61,741 nucleotides of DNA, taken from Pseudozyma flocculosa PF-1 (taxonomy: Eukaryota; Basidiomycota; Ustilaginomycetes; Ustilaginales; Ustilaginaceae). The notes beneath the pieces are model-generated. The model made no database searches and was not told the origin of the DNA. It saw nothing but the letters and a program-made list of their open reading frames with translations. Shown here piece by piece: positions 22,410-35,852 of the stretch. The stretch covers positions 1 through 61,741 of the forward strand of contig NW_006920890.1 of the NCBI RefSeq assembly GCF_000417875.1, written 5' to 3'. The translations under genes were made by a program, and so were the position numbers. Every line of letters begins with the position of its first letter. Positions within the stretch are counted from its first letter, which is position 1.

Positions 22410-25400
22410 CTAGCGGATCGTGCGCTTGCCCATCGTGGAGGTGTTGAAGCTGTCTTCGCCAATCGAGCCGAGCGTACCGGAGCGCGAGGGTGCGATGCCG
22501 TGCGGCCGACCGAGCGGGTTGCCCGGAGTCGGGAGGCTCAGGTTGACAGTGAGGCTGCTCGCTCTCCGTGCCAGGCGGGCGGCAGTGTTGTTGGGCGGTC
22601 CCGAGGCGGTCCGTGAAGCAGCCGGCTGCGGCGGAAGTGGCGAGGCCGAGGTCGACGGTAGAAGGGGCCCGCTCGAGTTGATGCTGCTCACCCTTGCCTT
22701 GCGGCGAACCGGCCCGACACCGCTGCCCGGGCCCGAGAGCGACTGTCGCGAGTAGGGACCTCGGCGCTCGCTGTTGAACTTGGCACCGCTCAGGTTGAGC
22801 GTGCTCGCCGTGGTCGGGAGCGATCGATTGGCTAGCTCGCCGAACGGCTCTCGCGGCGCCGACGCCGCGTCGCTCAAGAAGCCCGGGATGGTAGGTCGTC
22901 CCAGACCCCCCTCAGAACCTTGATCGCCATCGTCGTCCTCTGTCTCCTGCAGAGCGCCGAGCGCCGACGACGAAGACGATTTTGCGGCGGCGCGCTTGGC
23001 GAGGAAGTTGCGGTCAAACATGCCGGCGGCCCGCTTGGCGACCGGCTTGCCAGCTCCATCGCTAGCATCTGCTGCAGCTGGGCTCGCGCTGCTGGTGGCG
23101 CTTCCATAGTCTTCCCAGTCCGTCCCGCTGGAGCTGTCCTCGGCTTCGACATCACTTGCTAGTCGACTAGCGGGCTGTCGGGCCGGTGCGCGGTGCGGCG
23201 GAACCTGGTCACCGACGCCGGCCGACGCTGCCCCGAGACCGGCTGGAGGCAGAGGCGGCGCAGGTGCCAAGGATTCAGCCGACCCAGTTGGCGGGACAGC
23301 TCGCTTTCCCTTGTCGTCGATCGAGCCCTCGCCTGCTTCATCTGCCCAGCGGAAAGCCTTTTTGGCCTGCGGCGCCGGCTCGACAGGGGGCGGTGGCGGC
23401 CTGTTGCCAAGGCCGACGGCGCTGACCCTGCGAAGACCCACGCTGAGCCGTCGGTTCGTCTTGCGGGGGCTGCTTGCGAAGTGCGCTCTCGCGGGTGCAG
23501 CAGTCGCTGGTGGAGCTTGAACGCCCCGTGATGGAGCCGGCTTTGTCGGCGACGATGGAATCACGCGGCTTCCGCCAGGTGCAAGCGAAGCTCGCCGGAC
23601 GCCTGTTCTCGGAGGCCCCGCGGCTCGCGCCGGGGCCGCGACCGATGCGGAACGGAGTCCGGCGACGAGCGCACCAGGCTGCCCGACTCCAGGTTGGGCG
23701 CTCCCAAACGATCTCCGCGCTCGGCGCAGCACGGTAGAGGCGCCTGTCCGCATCGGTCTGCCCGCGACAGATGCCTGCTGAAGGACACCGCTGCCAGCCA
23801 TGTCCGAGATGTCGAGGTTGTTTGCGTCGGCAAGCCCTCTCATCTGAGCTGCGAGCTCGGCGAGCCTAGAGGCTAGCGGTGGTGCGCCGCCTCCCTTGTT
23901 GAGTTCGCCAGTCTCGTATTCGAGCTGGCCGGCGACGTCGCGCAGAGCCACTGTACTCTTGGCCGCTACGGAGACGAGGCGGGCCAGATCTCGCGAGCTG
24001 TCGCGCAGGACTGCCAGCGCCGCGTCGTACTTCGTCTGGGCCCTTGCCGAGTCGAGGACACTCCGGACCGACTCGCCCAGGCTCTTGACGATCTCGGCGG
24101 CCTGGACGTCGAACTTTTGGTTCTGGCTTGCCACCATCAGCAGGCCCCGGTGCATGGTCAGGCTGTTTTCGAGGCCGTCCGCGCCTGCCTTGAGCTCCGG
24201 ACTGCGAATGATGGACTCCTGCCGTTGCAGCAGCTGTCGCAGGATGTTGCGTTCGCCCTCGAGCAGTTCCGCCTCTGAATCGACCTCAATGGTGGGCGAA
24301 GAGCCCTTCCTGGCTTGACAGCCGCCGAGCTCTGCCTCGACCTCATCGAGTCGCCGCCGCAGCTCGATCGAACGCACCTCGGCCGCTGCGATCTGCGCCT
24401 CGAAGCCGGCCTTTTCGCGTACGAGTCTGCGGACGTTTTCCGTCTTGCTCGAGATCTCGTTCTTGACGACGACCAGCTCCTGTGCCGCCTCGGCTCGTTT
24501 CCGCTTCTCTGCCGCAGACTCGTACGAACCCTTTTCTGACAGCTTGCGCTTGAGCTCTGCCACTTCCTCCTTGAGCTGCGCAATCGTCTGGACGTACTGG
24601 GCCACGTGCCTGTCGACGTTGATCATGTTGCGGCTGACCTTGGTGCGGATATTCTTGGCCTGGTTGGCGTACTTGAGGGCGTTGTGCGTCTCCTCGTAGT
24701 GGGCGCTCGAAGGGCTGACGCAGACAATCATGACGGTCTTGCAGTTGCCGCCGAGCGAGAACTTGAGCAGCCGCGTCAGCTTGCTGTTGCGGTACGGCAC
24801 GTGCTTCCGCAGCCCGCCAGACTGGCACAACGCGTTGATGCAGTTGCCCAGGGCGAGGAGCGACTTGTTGATGTTGGCGCCTTCCTTCATCCGCGCACCG
24901 TTGTTGCGCGTCGCCGAGGCTCGTTCTGACCCGGCCAGGTCGATGATGTTGAGCGAGGCGCTGGTCGTCTCGTCGGTCGTGTCGGCGGTGCGTGGCTTCT
25001 GCGTGACGTTGATCTGGAGCACGGCGTGGCTCCTGGAACTGACGGCATTGGCCTCGGTCGGGCTCATGGTGCGCCTGGCGTTGCCCTCCTGGATGATGTC
25101 GAGCACCGTCTCTGGGCTCTCCGGGACCAGCTCCGTGATGCCCACCACCGAGATCTTGTTGTTGGCATCCTCGCGCAGCGCCAGGCCCTGGCCAGGAGGG
25201 GTGGGTTCCGCGCTGAGGAGGTCCCTGATGGTCTCGTTGTAGATCTCGAGGTAAGAGAGGCGGATGTAGACTTCCGAGTCGGCTCTCGCCTCGTCGATGC
25301 GCTGGTAGAGCTCCTTCATGGTGAGGAAGATGAGGCCGGGGTCCTCGGGCGAGCCAGAAATGGTGTGCGTCTTTCCACATCCGGTAGCCTGCGGAACGGC

Positions 25401-26029
25401 GACGTTACGGCACCAGAGCATCCGTCAGCCAGTACTCCACCGCGTATCGAGGGGCACAGGGTGCGGGGAGCGGGCTCGCGAAACGACGGACTCACTCCAT
25501 AAGCAAAGACGCTGGCGTTGTAGCCGTTGAGGATGCCGTCCATGAGCGGCTTGCATGTCTGCTCGAAGACGTCGCCCTGGGTGCAGGCGCTGTTGAAGAC
25601 GCGATCAAAGGCGTAGCGCATGTCCTTGCTGCGCTTGCCGCCGTGGGTGAGGTGGCTCTGCGAGTAGAGCCTGGAGAGCGGGTTGTTGTCTGGCGGATCA
25701 AAGACGAGGACCTGGTCGTCCATGGGCTTGACGATGGGCCGGATGAACCTGCCGCGCGGCATCCCAGTGGCCGGCATGGGGATCAGGGGCTTGGCCGGCG
25801 AGCCGCCCAGCCCTCCGTCGCCGAGAAAGGGAAGGACATTGTCCTCGGGCGCCAGCAGCGCCGCTTCCTTTTCGCTAAAGGGCCTGATCCTCACTGCGTC
25901 GAGGTGAGCAAGGGCAGCGAAAGGATGACATGGGAAAAGGGTGAGCGCTCGCGAACAAGCTGCAGCGGCGCCCCTAGTTCAAGGTCCAAGAAGTGGCTCA
26001 CCGCAGACTGAGATTGAAGATTCCGCCAT
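22410..26029 (-). CDS. KIP3: kinesin-8 (Kip3/KIF18-type) motor
   Basis: Plus-end-directed microtubule motor, in other fungi a length-dependent depolymerase acting in spindle and nuclear positioning. Exons complement(22410..25388, 25496..25893, 26002..26029), 1134 aa; the 28-nt first exon (MAESSISVC) plus VRIRPFSEKE rebuilds the motor start. P-loop GATGCGKT (142-149), with GATGCGKT rather than GQTGSGKT as is usual in kinesin-8; switch I NAVSSRSH (256-263); switch II DLAGSE (292-297). The neck ends at KYANQAKNIRTKV, then predicted coiled coil (AQLKEEVAELKRKL onward). An insert with VLPFLGDGGLGGSPAKP near residue 30 lengthens loop 2, a kinesin-8 feature. The C-terminal ~450 residues are Ser/Ala/Arg-rich and low complexity. 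Intron 2 interrupts the P-loop after its first Gly. Confidence 0.93.
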
Positions 26030-26967
26030 CGTTGAGGTTTCAGCCGTCCTGAATGCTACCGTAGCAAGCGCGGCGAGCGGTGGGAGCGGTGCAGGCGTCT
26101 ATCAATCGAGGGCGACTGAGCCAGTCAGTCTGGCAGCGCGATGATGGCAAGCGAGGAGCGGAGGGGGTCGTGTCTACTCCGTCAATCACCAGCAGCACGA
26201 GTGCTGTGACATTGACGTTTGAGCGCGAGAGCGGCGGTCGGTCCTTGTTGGGCGACGAGGGGGAAGAAAGGGGGAGCGTATGGGTGGGTGGTGGTCGGGC
26301 AGATGGAGAGGTGGCCACAGGTGGAGCGTCGAAGGTCGGTGTGGAGCCAAGGAGTCTGAATCAGTGGTAGCCCGGAGAGGTGCGGCTAAGGGTGGAGTTG
26401 GTGCCAAACGACGGCGTGTCGACGACGAGTGACGTGATTCGGTGGGCAGGTCTCGGCGACGAGGGAGGTCGAGGAGGCGAGAGAGCAAAGGGGGCGACGG
26501 CGACGCCGACTTGTTGGTGGCAGCGATTTTGGATGATTATTTTCGTGGCTCGAGCTCGAGTGCAGGTTGGAGTTGAAGTGCGCCCCGTGTTGGTCTCTCT
26601 GGCCGCCCCGTCGGTCTGTTGGTCTGCATCGCTCCCTCTGCCATCTGACACGCTCCAGCGGGCCGCCCGCCCGTCCGCCCGCCCGCCCGCCTTGCCTTGC
26701 CTTGCACTGCACCAACTTCGACGCTCGCCATGCCATCCCGTGGCGTGCAATCGCCGCCCTGCGCTCGCAGTATGCTCCACGTATATGACCCCCCTCACCG
26801 CCTGGCCTGGTCATCGTACCGTTCCGGCCCCTTTCCCCAAGGACATCGGTGCAGGTGTCGGCCAGAGGCGCGTGGCCCAGCATTGTCACGTGCCGAGGTC
26901 CCATCGGCTCAAGAAAAGCCAACATCTGAGTATATGATTTTAAACTTTTGACCGTGAAACATCGACT
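26030..26967. other. intergenic between kinesin-8 and tRNA-Pro
   Basis: Several overlapping frames on both strands, none with recognisable content. Includes a CGCC/GCCC-rich run near 26662-26692. No second RNA gene found. Confidence 0.45.
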
Positions 26968-27072
26968 GGCTCTTTGGTCTAGAGGCATGATTTCTCTTTC
27001 GGGCTTAGTCCCCCTTGCAATATTGCGAGGGTCCAATAGAGGAGGTCGGGGGTTCGATTCCCCCAAGAGCCC
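26968..27072 (+). tRNA. tRNA-Pro(CGG) with intron
   Basis: Folds as a cloverleaf. Acceptor stem GGCTCTT (26968-26974) pairs with AAGAGCC (27065-27071); discriminator C27072. The D-arm region carries TGGTCTAG. Anticodon stem TCTCT (26993-26997) pairs with AGAGG (27038-27042, one G-U). Loop TTCGGG has anticodon CGG at 27000-27002. The T arm is GGGGG-TTCGATT-CCCCC (27048-27064). A 33-nt intron (27004-27036) follows G37, the canonical nuclear position, and contains a small hairpin (CCCTTGCAA/TTGCGAGGG). CCA is not encoded, as expected for a nuclear gene. Confidence 0.93.
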
Positions 27073-29151
<2,079 letters not shown>

Positions 29152-30021
29152 TACATGTGGCCCGTCGCAGCAGCCGAACGCATCTGTACGCACTTGCCAC
29201 TTTCCCCCCCTCACGCATCGCGGTGAAGTCAGCGGTTACACGTTATTGCTCTTGATGCGACTGGCCTGGCTGGATCCGCGACGGCAGAGACGGAAAGCCG
29301 GTGCCGGCCTGGTGGACGAAACGCGACGGCTATTAGCCGGGACGGCGGAGTGGCCTGCAAGGCCGCCGTCCGCGCCGGCCGGAGGATGTGCGTTGCGCGT
29401 GTGAGGTTGGACCCACCGAGATCCCGGAGAGAAGCCGGAAGGTCGGCTTAGACGGCTCAGGACCTGGGCGTCCGTCGTCTTGGCCTGCATGTCTGGCGAT
29501 CCGCCGCGACGGCCGCGCGAAGGAGGCCCGGCGGCAGCTCTCGGGGGCGCAGCAGGTGGATCCGACCTGCTGGGCTTGTGGTACGCACCCGACGCCTTTT
29601 CTGCTTGGCAGGACGACGTCGTGTGGCGAGTGCGGGGTAACCCAAGGAAAGGGGAAAGCCGAAAGCGCAAGGTGGACGTGGCAAAAGGCCGAGCGAGGGC
29701 TGGCTCGGGTGGAGGGAGGCGTCGCTGCCTGCCTTGCCTCGGAAGAAGTCGTCCAAAAATTGCGTGCTGGGCCCGGCGCTCCCTGGCCACGGGCACGTTG
29801 GCGCCATTCTCGATTCTCGATTCGAGAGCCCAGAGATAAAGATGCCTCTTCGATGCAACGGTACTGCCCACGACTTCACAGTCTTTGATCCTTCCACCGC
29901 CACCGCCACCGCCACTCACCTCTGCCACATCGACACCGCGATAGAAAGCAACGCAAGGCAGGCCCCACCTTGGCATCGACAGCGCCCCGACCCTTACCGG
30001 ACACCCCGCCAACAGCCGACC
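29152..30021. other. intergenic RPN11/flavin monooxygenase
   Basis: No gene supported. Overlapping minus-strand frames here are GC-rich shadows. TCAC/CACCGCCACCGC-type triplets at about 29897-29920 lie upstream of the next gene. Confidence 0.45.
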
Positions 30022-31914
30022 ATGTCGAGCCCCTATGCGGCCAACGGCGCCGCGGCAGGCGCTGTAGGCCAAAGGATCCTCGTCGTAGGAGGAGGAGCAG
30101 CCGGCCTCGTCACGCTGCGCAACCTGCTCGACGTCAAGACGCCCTCGGGACAGCCAGCCTTTGACGTGACGCTCGTCGAGAGGCGTGACGATGTCGGCGG
30201 AGTCTGGTAAGTCGCAGCGTACCGGATCGAGTCGTAGCATGGCCCGAAACACTGAAGCGGTTCTGCGATCCCACACCCCACGATGCCCCGACGACGCACC
30301 AGGTACTGGAGCGACGAAACCTATCAGCTGGAGCGCAGCCTCTCGCCGGACCGCACCCAGTCCGTCTGGCCGCTCAAGGACCAGAGCGGGCGCCCGCACT
30401 GGCCAAGCCCCGCCTACCTCAACCTCAAGGGCAACGTCCTGCCCGAGTACCTCCAGTTCGCCGGCCACCCGTTTCCTCCGCCGTCTCATGGCGACACCTT
30501 CCCGACGCTCAAAGAGACCCACGACTACCTCCGCTCCTTTGCCAAGCCGCTCGAGTCTCACATCCGGCTGGGCATCGAGGTCCTCCGAGTCGAAGAGCTC
30601 CTCCAAGGGGGCTGGGAGGTCGAGTGGAAGGACTGGAACCGATCCGCAGACCGCCAAGCCGACCGTGCTTCGTCATCCTCGGCACCTTTGCAGCAGACGA
30701 GTGGGCCCAGCCAGGAGACGACGGTGCAGCGCTTCGACCGCGTCGTGGTGGCATGCGGCTGGTACGACACGCCCCTCTACCCAAAGGCCGAGGGGATGGC
30801 CGAGGCCAGGCGGGCGGGCTTCGTCCACCACGCCAAGCACTACCGCGACTCAGCCACCTACCGCGGCAAGAAGGTCGTCGTCGTGGGCAACAACAACTCC
30901 TCCAACGAGGCCGCCGCCCATCTCGCAGTCCACAACACCCGCGAGCAGCCCGTCTACAAGTCGGCCAAGCGGCCACCCGTCGTCAAGTGTCCCTGCCTGC
31001 CCGACGAGCGGATCAGGGACGTCGGCGTCATCGCGAGGTACGAGCTCGTGCCGCAAGAGACGGGCTCTCCGCGGCTGCGAGTTCACATTGAGGACGGCAC
31101 CGTCATCGAGGACGTCGACTATGTCCTCCTCGGCACCGGGTACGGCCACAGCTTCCCCTTTGTCCGCGTGCTGACCGACGAGGCCAGGACAGCGCAGCGG
31201 CAGCAGACGCAAAAGCTCACGCCGCCCGAGCTCCAGGGCGTACGGGTGCCCAACCTCTTCCGCCACATCCTCTTTGCCAAGTCGGCCGACCTCAGCCTGG
31301 CATTTGTCGGCGTGGTCGTGAGCTTCTTCCCCTTCAACATGGCCGACCTCAGCTCGCGCTGGCTCTCGCTCGTGTGGAGCGGCAGGATCCGCTCCGCCGT
31401 CCCCGCCTCGGTCGAGGAGAGGCTGAAGGACGAGCAGGACCGCCTCGAGTACATCTGGACCGACAAGGAGCGCCACCTCGCCGCCCGCAACGGCGGCCGG
31501 CCCGCGGCGACGCTGGACCGGTCGGACCCGATGAATGCCTTTGGCTTCCACACGCTGGGCGGATCGCTCAAGGAGGGCGGGCCGTCGGAGCTCGTCTACG
31601 GCGCGCAGCTGCGGCGCGAAATCGTCGAGGCCGATCCGTCCATGGCCGACTGGTACGACGACTGGGGCGAGGAGCGCGAGCGCAAGCAGTACGAGATGTA
31701 CGACATCAAGCGGCGCTGGCTCCTCGACAACGAGGAGAGGATCAAGTCGGATCCGTTCGACTTGCTCGGGCGCAACTCGGCGTACCGCCACCTCGCCGAC
31801 GAGATGGTGGCACAGCAGAGCGGAGCGGAGCAGGTCGTCGACGATCGGACAACGGCGGCTGCGCCGCCGGCGCCGGTTGCTCCGATGCCTTCGATGAGGA
31901 AGGTGGCAGTCTGA
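30022..31914 (+). CDS. flavin-containing monooxygenase-like protein
   Basis: FAD-dependent monooxygenase of the FMO/dimethylaniline monooxygenase group; substrate unknown. Exons join(30022..30206, 30303..31914), 598 aa; the junction TG|G rebuilds VWYWSDETYQ. The FAD Rossmann motif GGGAAG is at 23-28. The FATGY-type motif is LLGTGYGHSFPF. The FMO signature FxGxxxHxxxY appears as FVHHAKHY (middle Gly replaced by His). The NADPH-binding GxGxxG region reads GNNNSSNEAA (about 257-266), lacking the second and third Gly. C-terminal region with WYDDWGEERERKQYEMYD is charged. It may use NADPH differently or have drifted in function. Convergent with DOM34. Confidence 0.82.
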
Positions 31915-32141
31915 CGTCGATAGAAGTGTAGTGCGATAATAGAAAGCTGGGCAGAGTAGATTGCCGTGGCCTCGCCCGCTCGGCGTGCCCGCTGGGCAGA
32001 CAGCGCTCGCCGTCTGTCCGCCCTGCAGTCGTCTGACCTTTTTCCGATCGCTCTCTGGCCGATGTAACCTCGGCATCAGCAGATGGGCCCGCAATGCTGG
32101 CGCCGCCTTGCTGTCATTACAGAGCTCGATGAGACGAGGCA

Positions 32142-33819
32142 TCATGGCTGGCCGCCGACCGCCTCGCTGCCCTGGGCGTCGGCCGCCTCCTCCTCCTCGA
32201 CCAATTCAATGTCGAGCGGGTAGGTGAGGATGGCGGCGATGCCCGTGAGCGAGTTGAGCTGTCTCCCGCTCTCGTGCATCGAGCTGAAGATGGCCACCTC
32301 GGCGCCCTGCTTGCGCACCTCCTCGACGAGGTCGACAAACTTCCTGCGCCGCGCCGGGTCCGCCGCGCGGAACAGGCCGTCCGAGATGAGCAGCGTGCCG
32401 ATGGCGCCCCGCGATGCGGCCAGCAGGACGTGCTTCTCGCCGTACCACGCCCTCAGCTCGTCGCTGGCCAGCTGCTTCATGAAGCGCTCCAGCAGCTGCC
32501 CCTCTCTTGCGAACTTGGTATCCTTGAGCTGCGCGTTGACCTGTCGGTCGGCAGGAATGGGCCGCGGGTCGTGAACAGCAAAGAAAGGAAGGGTCAGCGG
32601 TGGCTCGCGATCAAGGGAAGAGTCAGCCGGGGCTCGGGACAACGGTGCAGCGGAAACCAGCGACGCTGGCGCCGCGAGTGACGGTAGCGCACCTCTGGGC
32701 TGCGGAGCACCTCCATCAGGGAGTGGACGTGCGGGCTGCTGCAGTGGATCTTGAGGAACTTGCGCCGCGCCTCTCCGCCGATGAGGATCTTGTCGCCTCG
32801 CTTGACGGCCTCTTCAAAGATGTAGTCCATCACCGAGTCCCTCGTGAACCCTGGCGATGCGATGATGATGAGGCGCAGCGCAGGCAGCTGGAGCAGCTTG
32901 ACGACGGCGTTGTAGACCTGGGCGTAGAAGCGCTGCGTTGCCTTGTCGGCCGAAGATGCGGGGATGCCCTTGCGCTTGCGCGGGATGGCCACGTCGATCC
33001 GCTGGCGCACCACGGTCATGTGGCCGGTCAAGAGGCAGACGCTCGCCGTGCCTGCGTGGGATGAGATGGTGGATCTACGTCAGCCAAGGCGGTACGGTGA
33101 GGGCCTAGTTTGGCCGCATGGCCCGACCAGACTCACCTTCGCCGAGCACCACGGCTCCCACCTCTGCCCTCTGGCTGGCGTCGCTGCTCTCGCCCAGACG
33201 TTCGAGATGGACCGAGTCCCAGTTCTCCTTCCAGATGGTCATGCTCCGGTTGACCTCGAGGTCGAGGGTGTGGAACGCGCCCATCTTGACGTGCGGGTTC
33301 TCCTCGACGACGCGACCCGACACCTGGAGCGTGGCCCCCTCGCCGCCCGACGCGCCCACGGCCGCCGCCCTCGACACCTCCCCGGACGTCTCGTCGTTGG
33401 TCGACGACGTCGAAGCTGCGGCCGACGGGTCTGGTGGTGCAGAGCTTCCCGTTGCGTCAAAGGCCGTCTTGACGACCTGGATGGTGAGGTTGAGCTTGAC
33501 ACGGTGCGATTCGATTGACCCCGTCGAGGATTCGGACTGGACGCGGCGGACGGCGGCTGCGCGGATCTTGTCGCCCTCCTCTATGAGGTTGTAGAGATGG
33601 TACATGTCCTCGCTGTTTGCGGAGCGTGCGAGCGGGGATGCCAAAGGATGGACGGCGGGCAGCACATGGCTCGAGGTGAGCAGGGGACTGCGCCTGACTC
33701 GGACTCCGTCCCCCGACGCAGGCAGGGTTTGCGGCGGCGGCCACCACTCACTCTTCCTCTGGCACGAGCGTGACGCGGCCTGAGCCGTCCTTTTCGATGT
33801 GCCTTGATGTGATCTTCAT
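32142..33819 (-). CDS. DOM34: Dom34/pelota ribosome-rescue factor
   Basis: eRF1-like factor that with Hbs1 splits stalled ribosomes in no-go and non-stop decay. Exons complement(32142..32540, 32693..33051, 33137..33612, 33752..33819), 433 aa, all junctions in phase (third donor GTGCGC). Starts [22 protein letters not shown], then [17 protein letters not shown], the classical N-domain opening. A Ser/Ala/Thr-rich insertion (about residues 70-115) separates strands of the N domain and explains the extra length over the usual ~385. Central domain: [41 protein letters not shown] domain: [23 protein letters not shown] and [11 protein letters not shown]. There is no GGQ motif, as expected for pelota rather than eRF1. 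Confidence 0.95.
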
Positions 33820-34576
33820 GGGTGGCGACGATGCGTGCTCGATGGTTGCTGGGCAGAGGGGATGATGTAGGAGGAGGAACGAAGTGGTGTGCAGGTCGAA
33901 GGAGGAGAGGGCACCTCGAGGGAACCCCCCTTCCTCCACACACGGCCACTGACGTCGCCCGAGCGGTTGCTTGCCGGGAGGCAAACCCGGCCGACTGCAA
34001 ACCACCGCCATCACAGAACCCGACCGCCGGGGCTGTCTACAAGCATGGCCGTGGGCAGAAGGCGGATGCCGTCAGACTGGGCATCAGTGTCACCAGCCTG
34101 CGCTTCGCAATCAGCCCATGGTGCTCGATGCCGCAAGCACGGTGCCCAGCTGCCTTGGCCGCGTCAAACACCCACGAGAGCACGCCAGCATATCGAGCGC
34201 AGCACGAGACCCGATGCCCGCAACTTCGACTCAAAGCCTCGCCGCGCGCAGCATGTCGACGCACAGTACAGGCACAAAGCCGGGAGCTTCTCAGGCTGAC
34301 ATCTCCCTCAGCGACTGCCGGAGTATGCAGGCAGGCAGCCATTGAGCGGTGACTCTTTGCCAGAGCGTCGACATGGCAGCAAGGAGCAGCCAAGTCGAGC
34401 CATAGAAGCGGAGCGAAAGAAGAAGGCAGAAAGGCGACGCGCACCAGCCCGTCCAAGAGAGGCCTAGGTTCGTTCAGTGCGGCCACGATAGCCGACGACG
34501 GCTGGCAACGTCTCTGAGCAGAAGTGAAGCGGCTTGGCAGGCGTTGGATTTCCTCGTCGTACGCATCGCAACACAT
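33820..34576. other. intergenic DOM34/NDUFA2
   Basis: No supported gene. A 180-codon minus frame (34037-34576) is Cys/Arg/His-rich without any recognisable pattern and is judged spurious. Confidence 0.45.
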
Positions 34577-35161
34577 TCATGCAGACGAGAGGAGCTCTCC
34601 AAACTTCTTCTCGACCTCCGAGGAGCTCAGTCCGTCGAGCTCGACGTTCTTCTCCACGCCGCGCTCTGCAGACGAGAGCAGGGTGGGGTGGAGCAAAGGA
34701 CGGGAAAGCGGCGGCGAGGGGCGAGACGTGGTCAGTGCCGGGTAAGCTTGGCAGCCGGAGCGCGACCCTCGTCGGCTCAAAGACTCACCGAAGCGAGCAA
34801 AGGCGCGTGCTGGTGTGCCCTGGGCCTCTCGGACGAGGAAGGGGAGGTCCGGGTTGGACTGCTTGAGGGGCTTGTAGTTGGTCTCGAGGAACTTGCTGCG
34901 TACGGGTGCGGCGGGCGAGTGGGTCGGGCAGATTGGACCGACGACATAGGAGAGACCGACGATGGAAGAAAAGGGGAGCGAAAGGGAGGTGAGAGTGTGA
35001 CGATGTTAGCACGGAACGGAGCAGGCGGGGCCAAGGCTGGAGAGCAGGCCACCACGAGGCACTCACCGGGCGCCGGCGCTGCCCTGTCCAGTCTGGCAGA
35101 TGTGAAGGCGGACCTCCTTGAGGGCCTTTGGCAGGGCGCGTGTGAGGGCGTTGGAGGCCAT
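34577..35161 (-). CDS. NDUFA2: NADH dehydrogenase complex I subunit NDUFA2 (B8)
   Basis: Accessory subunit of mitochondrial complex I with a thioredoxin-like (L51/S25/CI-B8) fold. Exons complement(34577..34665, 34789..34895, 35067..35161), 96 aa, matching the family length. Sequence order: ALTRALPKALKEVRLHICQT, then KFLETNYKPLKQSNPDLPFL, then VREAQGTPARAFARFERGVE. The second Cys of the vertebrate disulfide pair is replaced by Ala (REAQG). The gene is rebuilt from three frames, none of which is convincing alone. Confidence 0.92.
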
Positions 35162-35852
35162 GGCGGCGAGCGTGTCCGGGGTGGATCAGGGGGAGGGTGT
35201 GGCGAATGAAGGAGAGTTGGCTGGTGGTGGTGATTGACGGGTCCGGACTGCCAACCCGAATCTGTGGTGACGGAAGGCGGCAGCGGGCGGGCGGCCGTCC
35301 TTCGGGAGAGGTCGAACGGCCATGCGTTTGTGTCATGCTTTGTCAGCAGTCGGCTGGCAACTGGCGAGGTGAGGGCTGGGTTGGCAGGTGGAGCTGGCGG
35401 GGCACGGACGCTGGACGCTGGACGCCTGCCTTGACCCTGCCTTGACTCTCGAAAGTCTGGCTGCACTGGCCAACGAGGCCGGCTGGCCTAACTGGCCTGG
35501 CCTGCCCTGCCCTGCCCTGGCCTGCCCTGGCCTGCCCTGCCCGTTCGAGGCGTGTTGCTCTCCCAGGCGCCCGTTGGACAACCCCTCGAAGACCAACACT
35601 GACCTAGCCTGCCCCGCTGTGCCGTGCCCCGACTTGCCTCCCTTGTCAGCCTGCGTACCGTCAATCGCCCTCTCCTCTTGCAACCTCATCGCTCATCAAT
35701 CCACCACGTGTAGCAAAACTGATCCTCAAGAGCCCTTCAGGCGCCGGGTAGCCGGCCACCTTCTGCTTTTGGCTCGGCCGTGGGCCTGGTCCTGACCGCC
35801 ACCACCACCACCATTACCACCACCACCACCGCTCGGGTCCGCATCGGCCGAA
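35162..35852. other. divergent region with GCCCT repeat
   Basis: Between NDUFA2 and FHIP. An imperfect CCTGC/CCTGG repeat lies at about 35486-35545, and CACCAC-type triplets at 35800-35832 precede the FHIP ATG. No gene seen. Confidence 0.5.

Noticed and set aside
34037..34576. 180-codon minus frame between DOM34 and NDUFA2
   Set aside because: No motif, low-quality composition, no splice links to neighbours.
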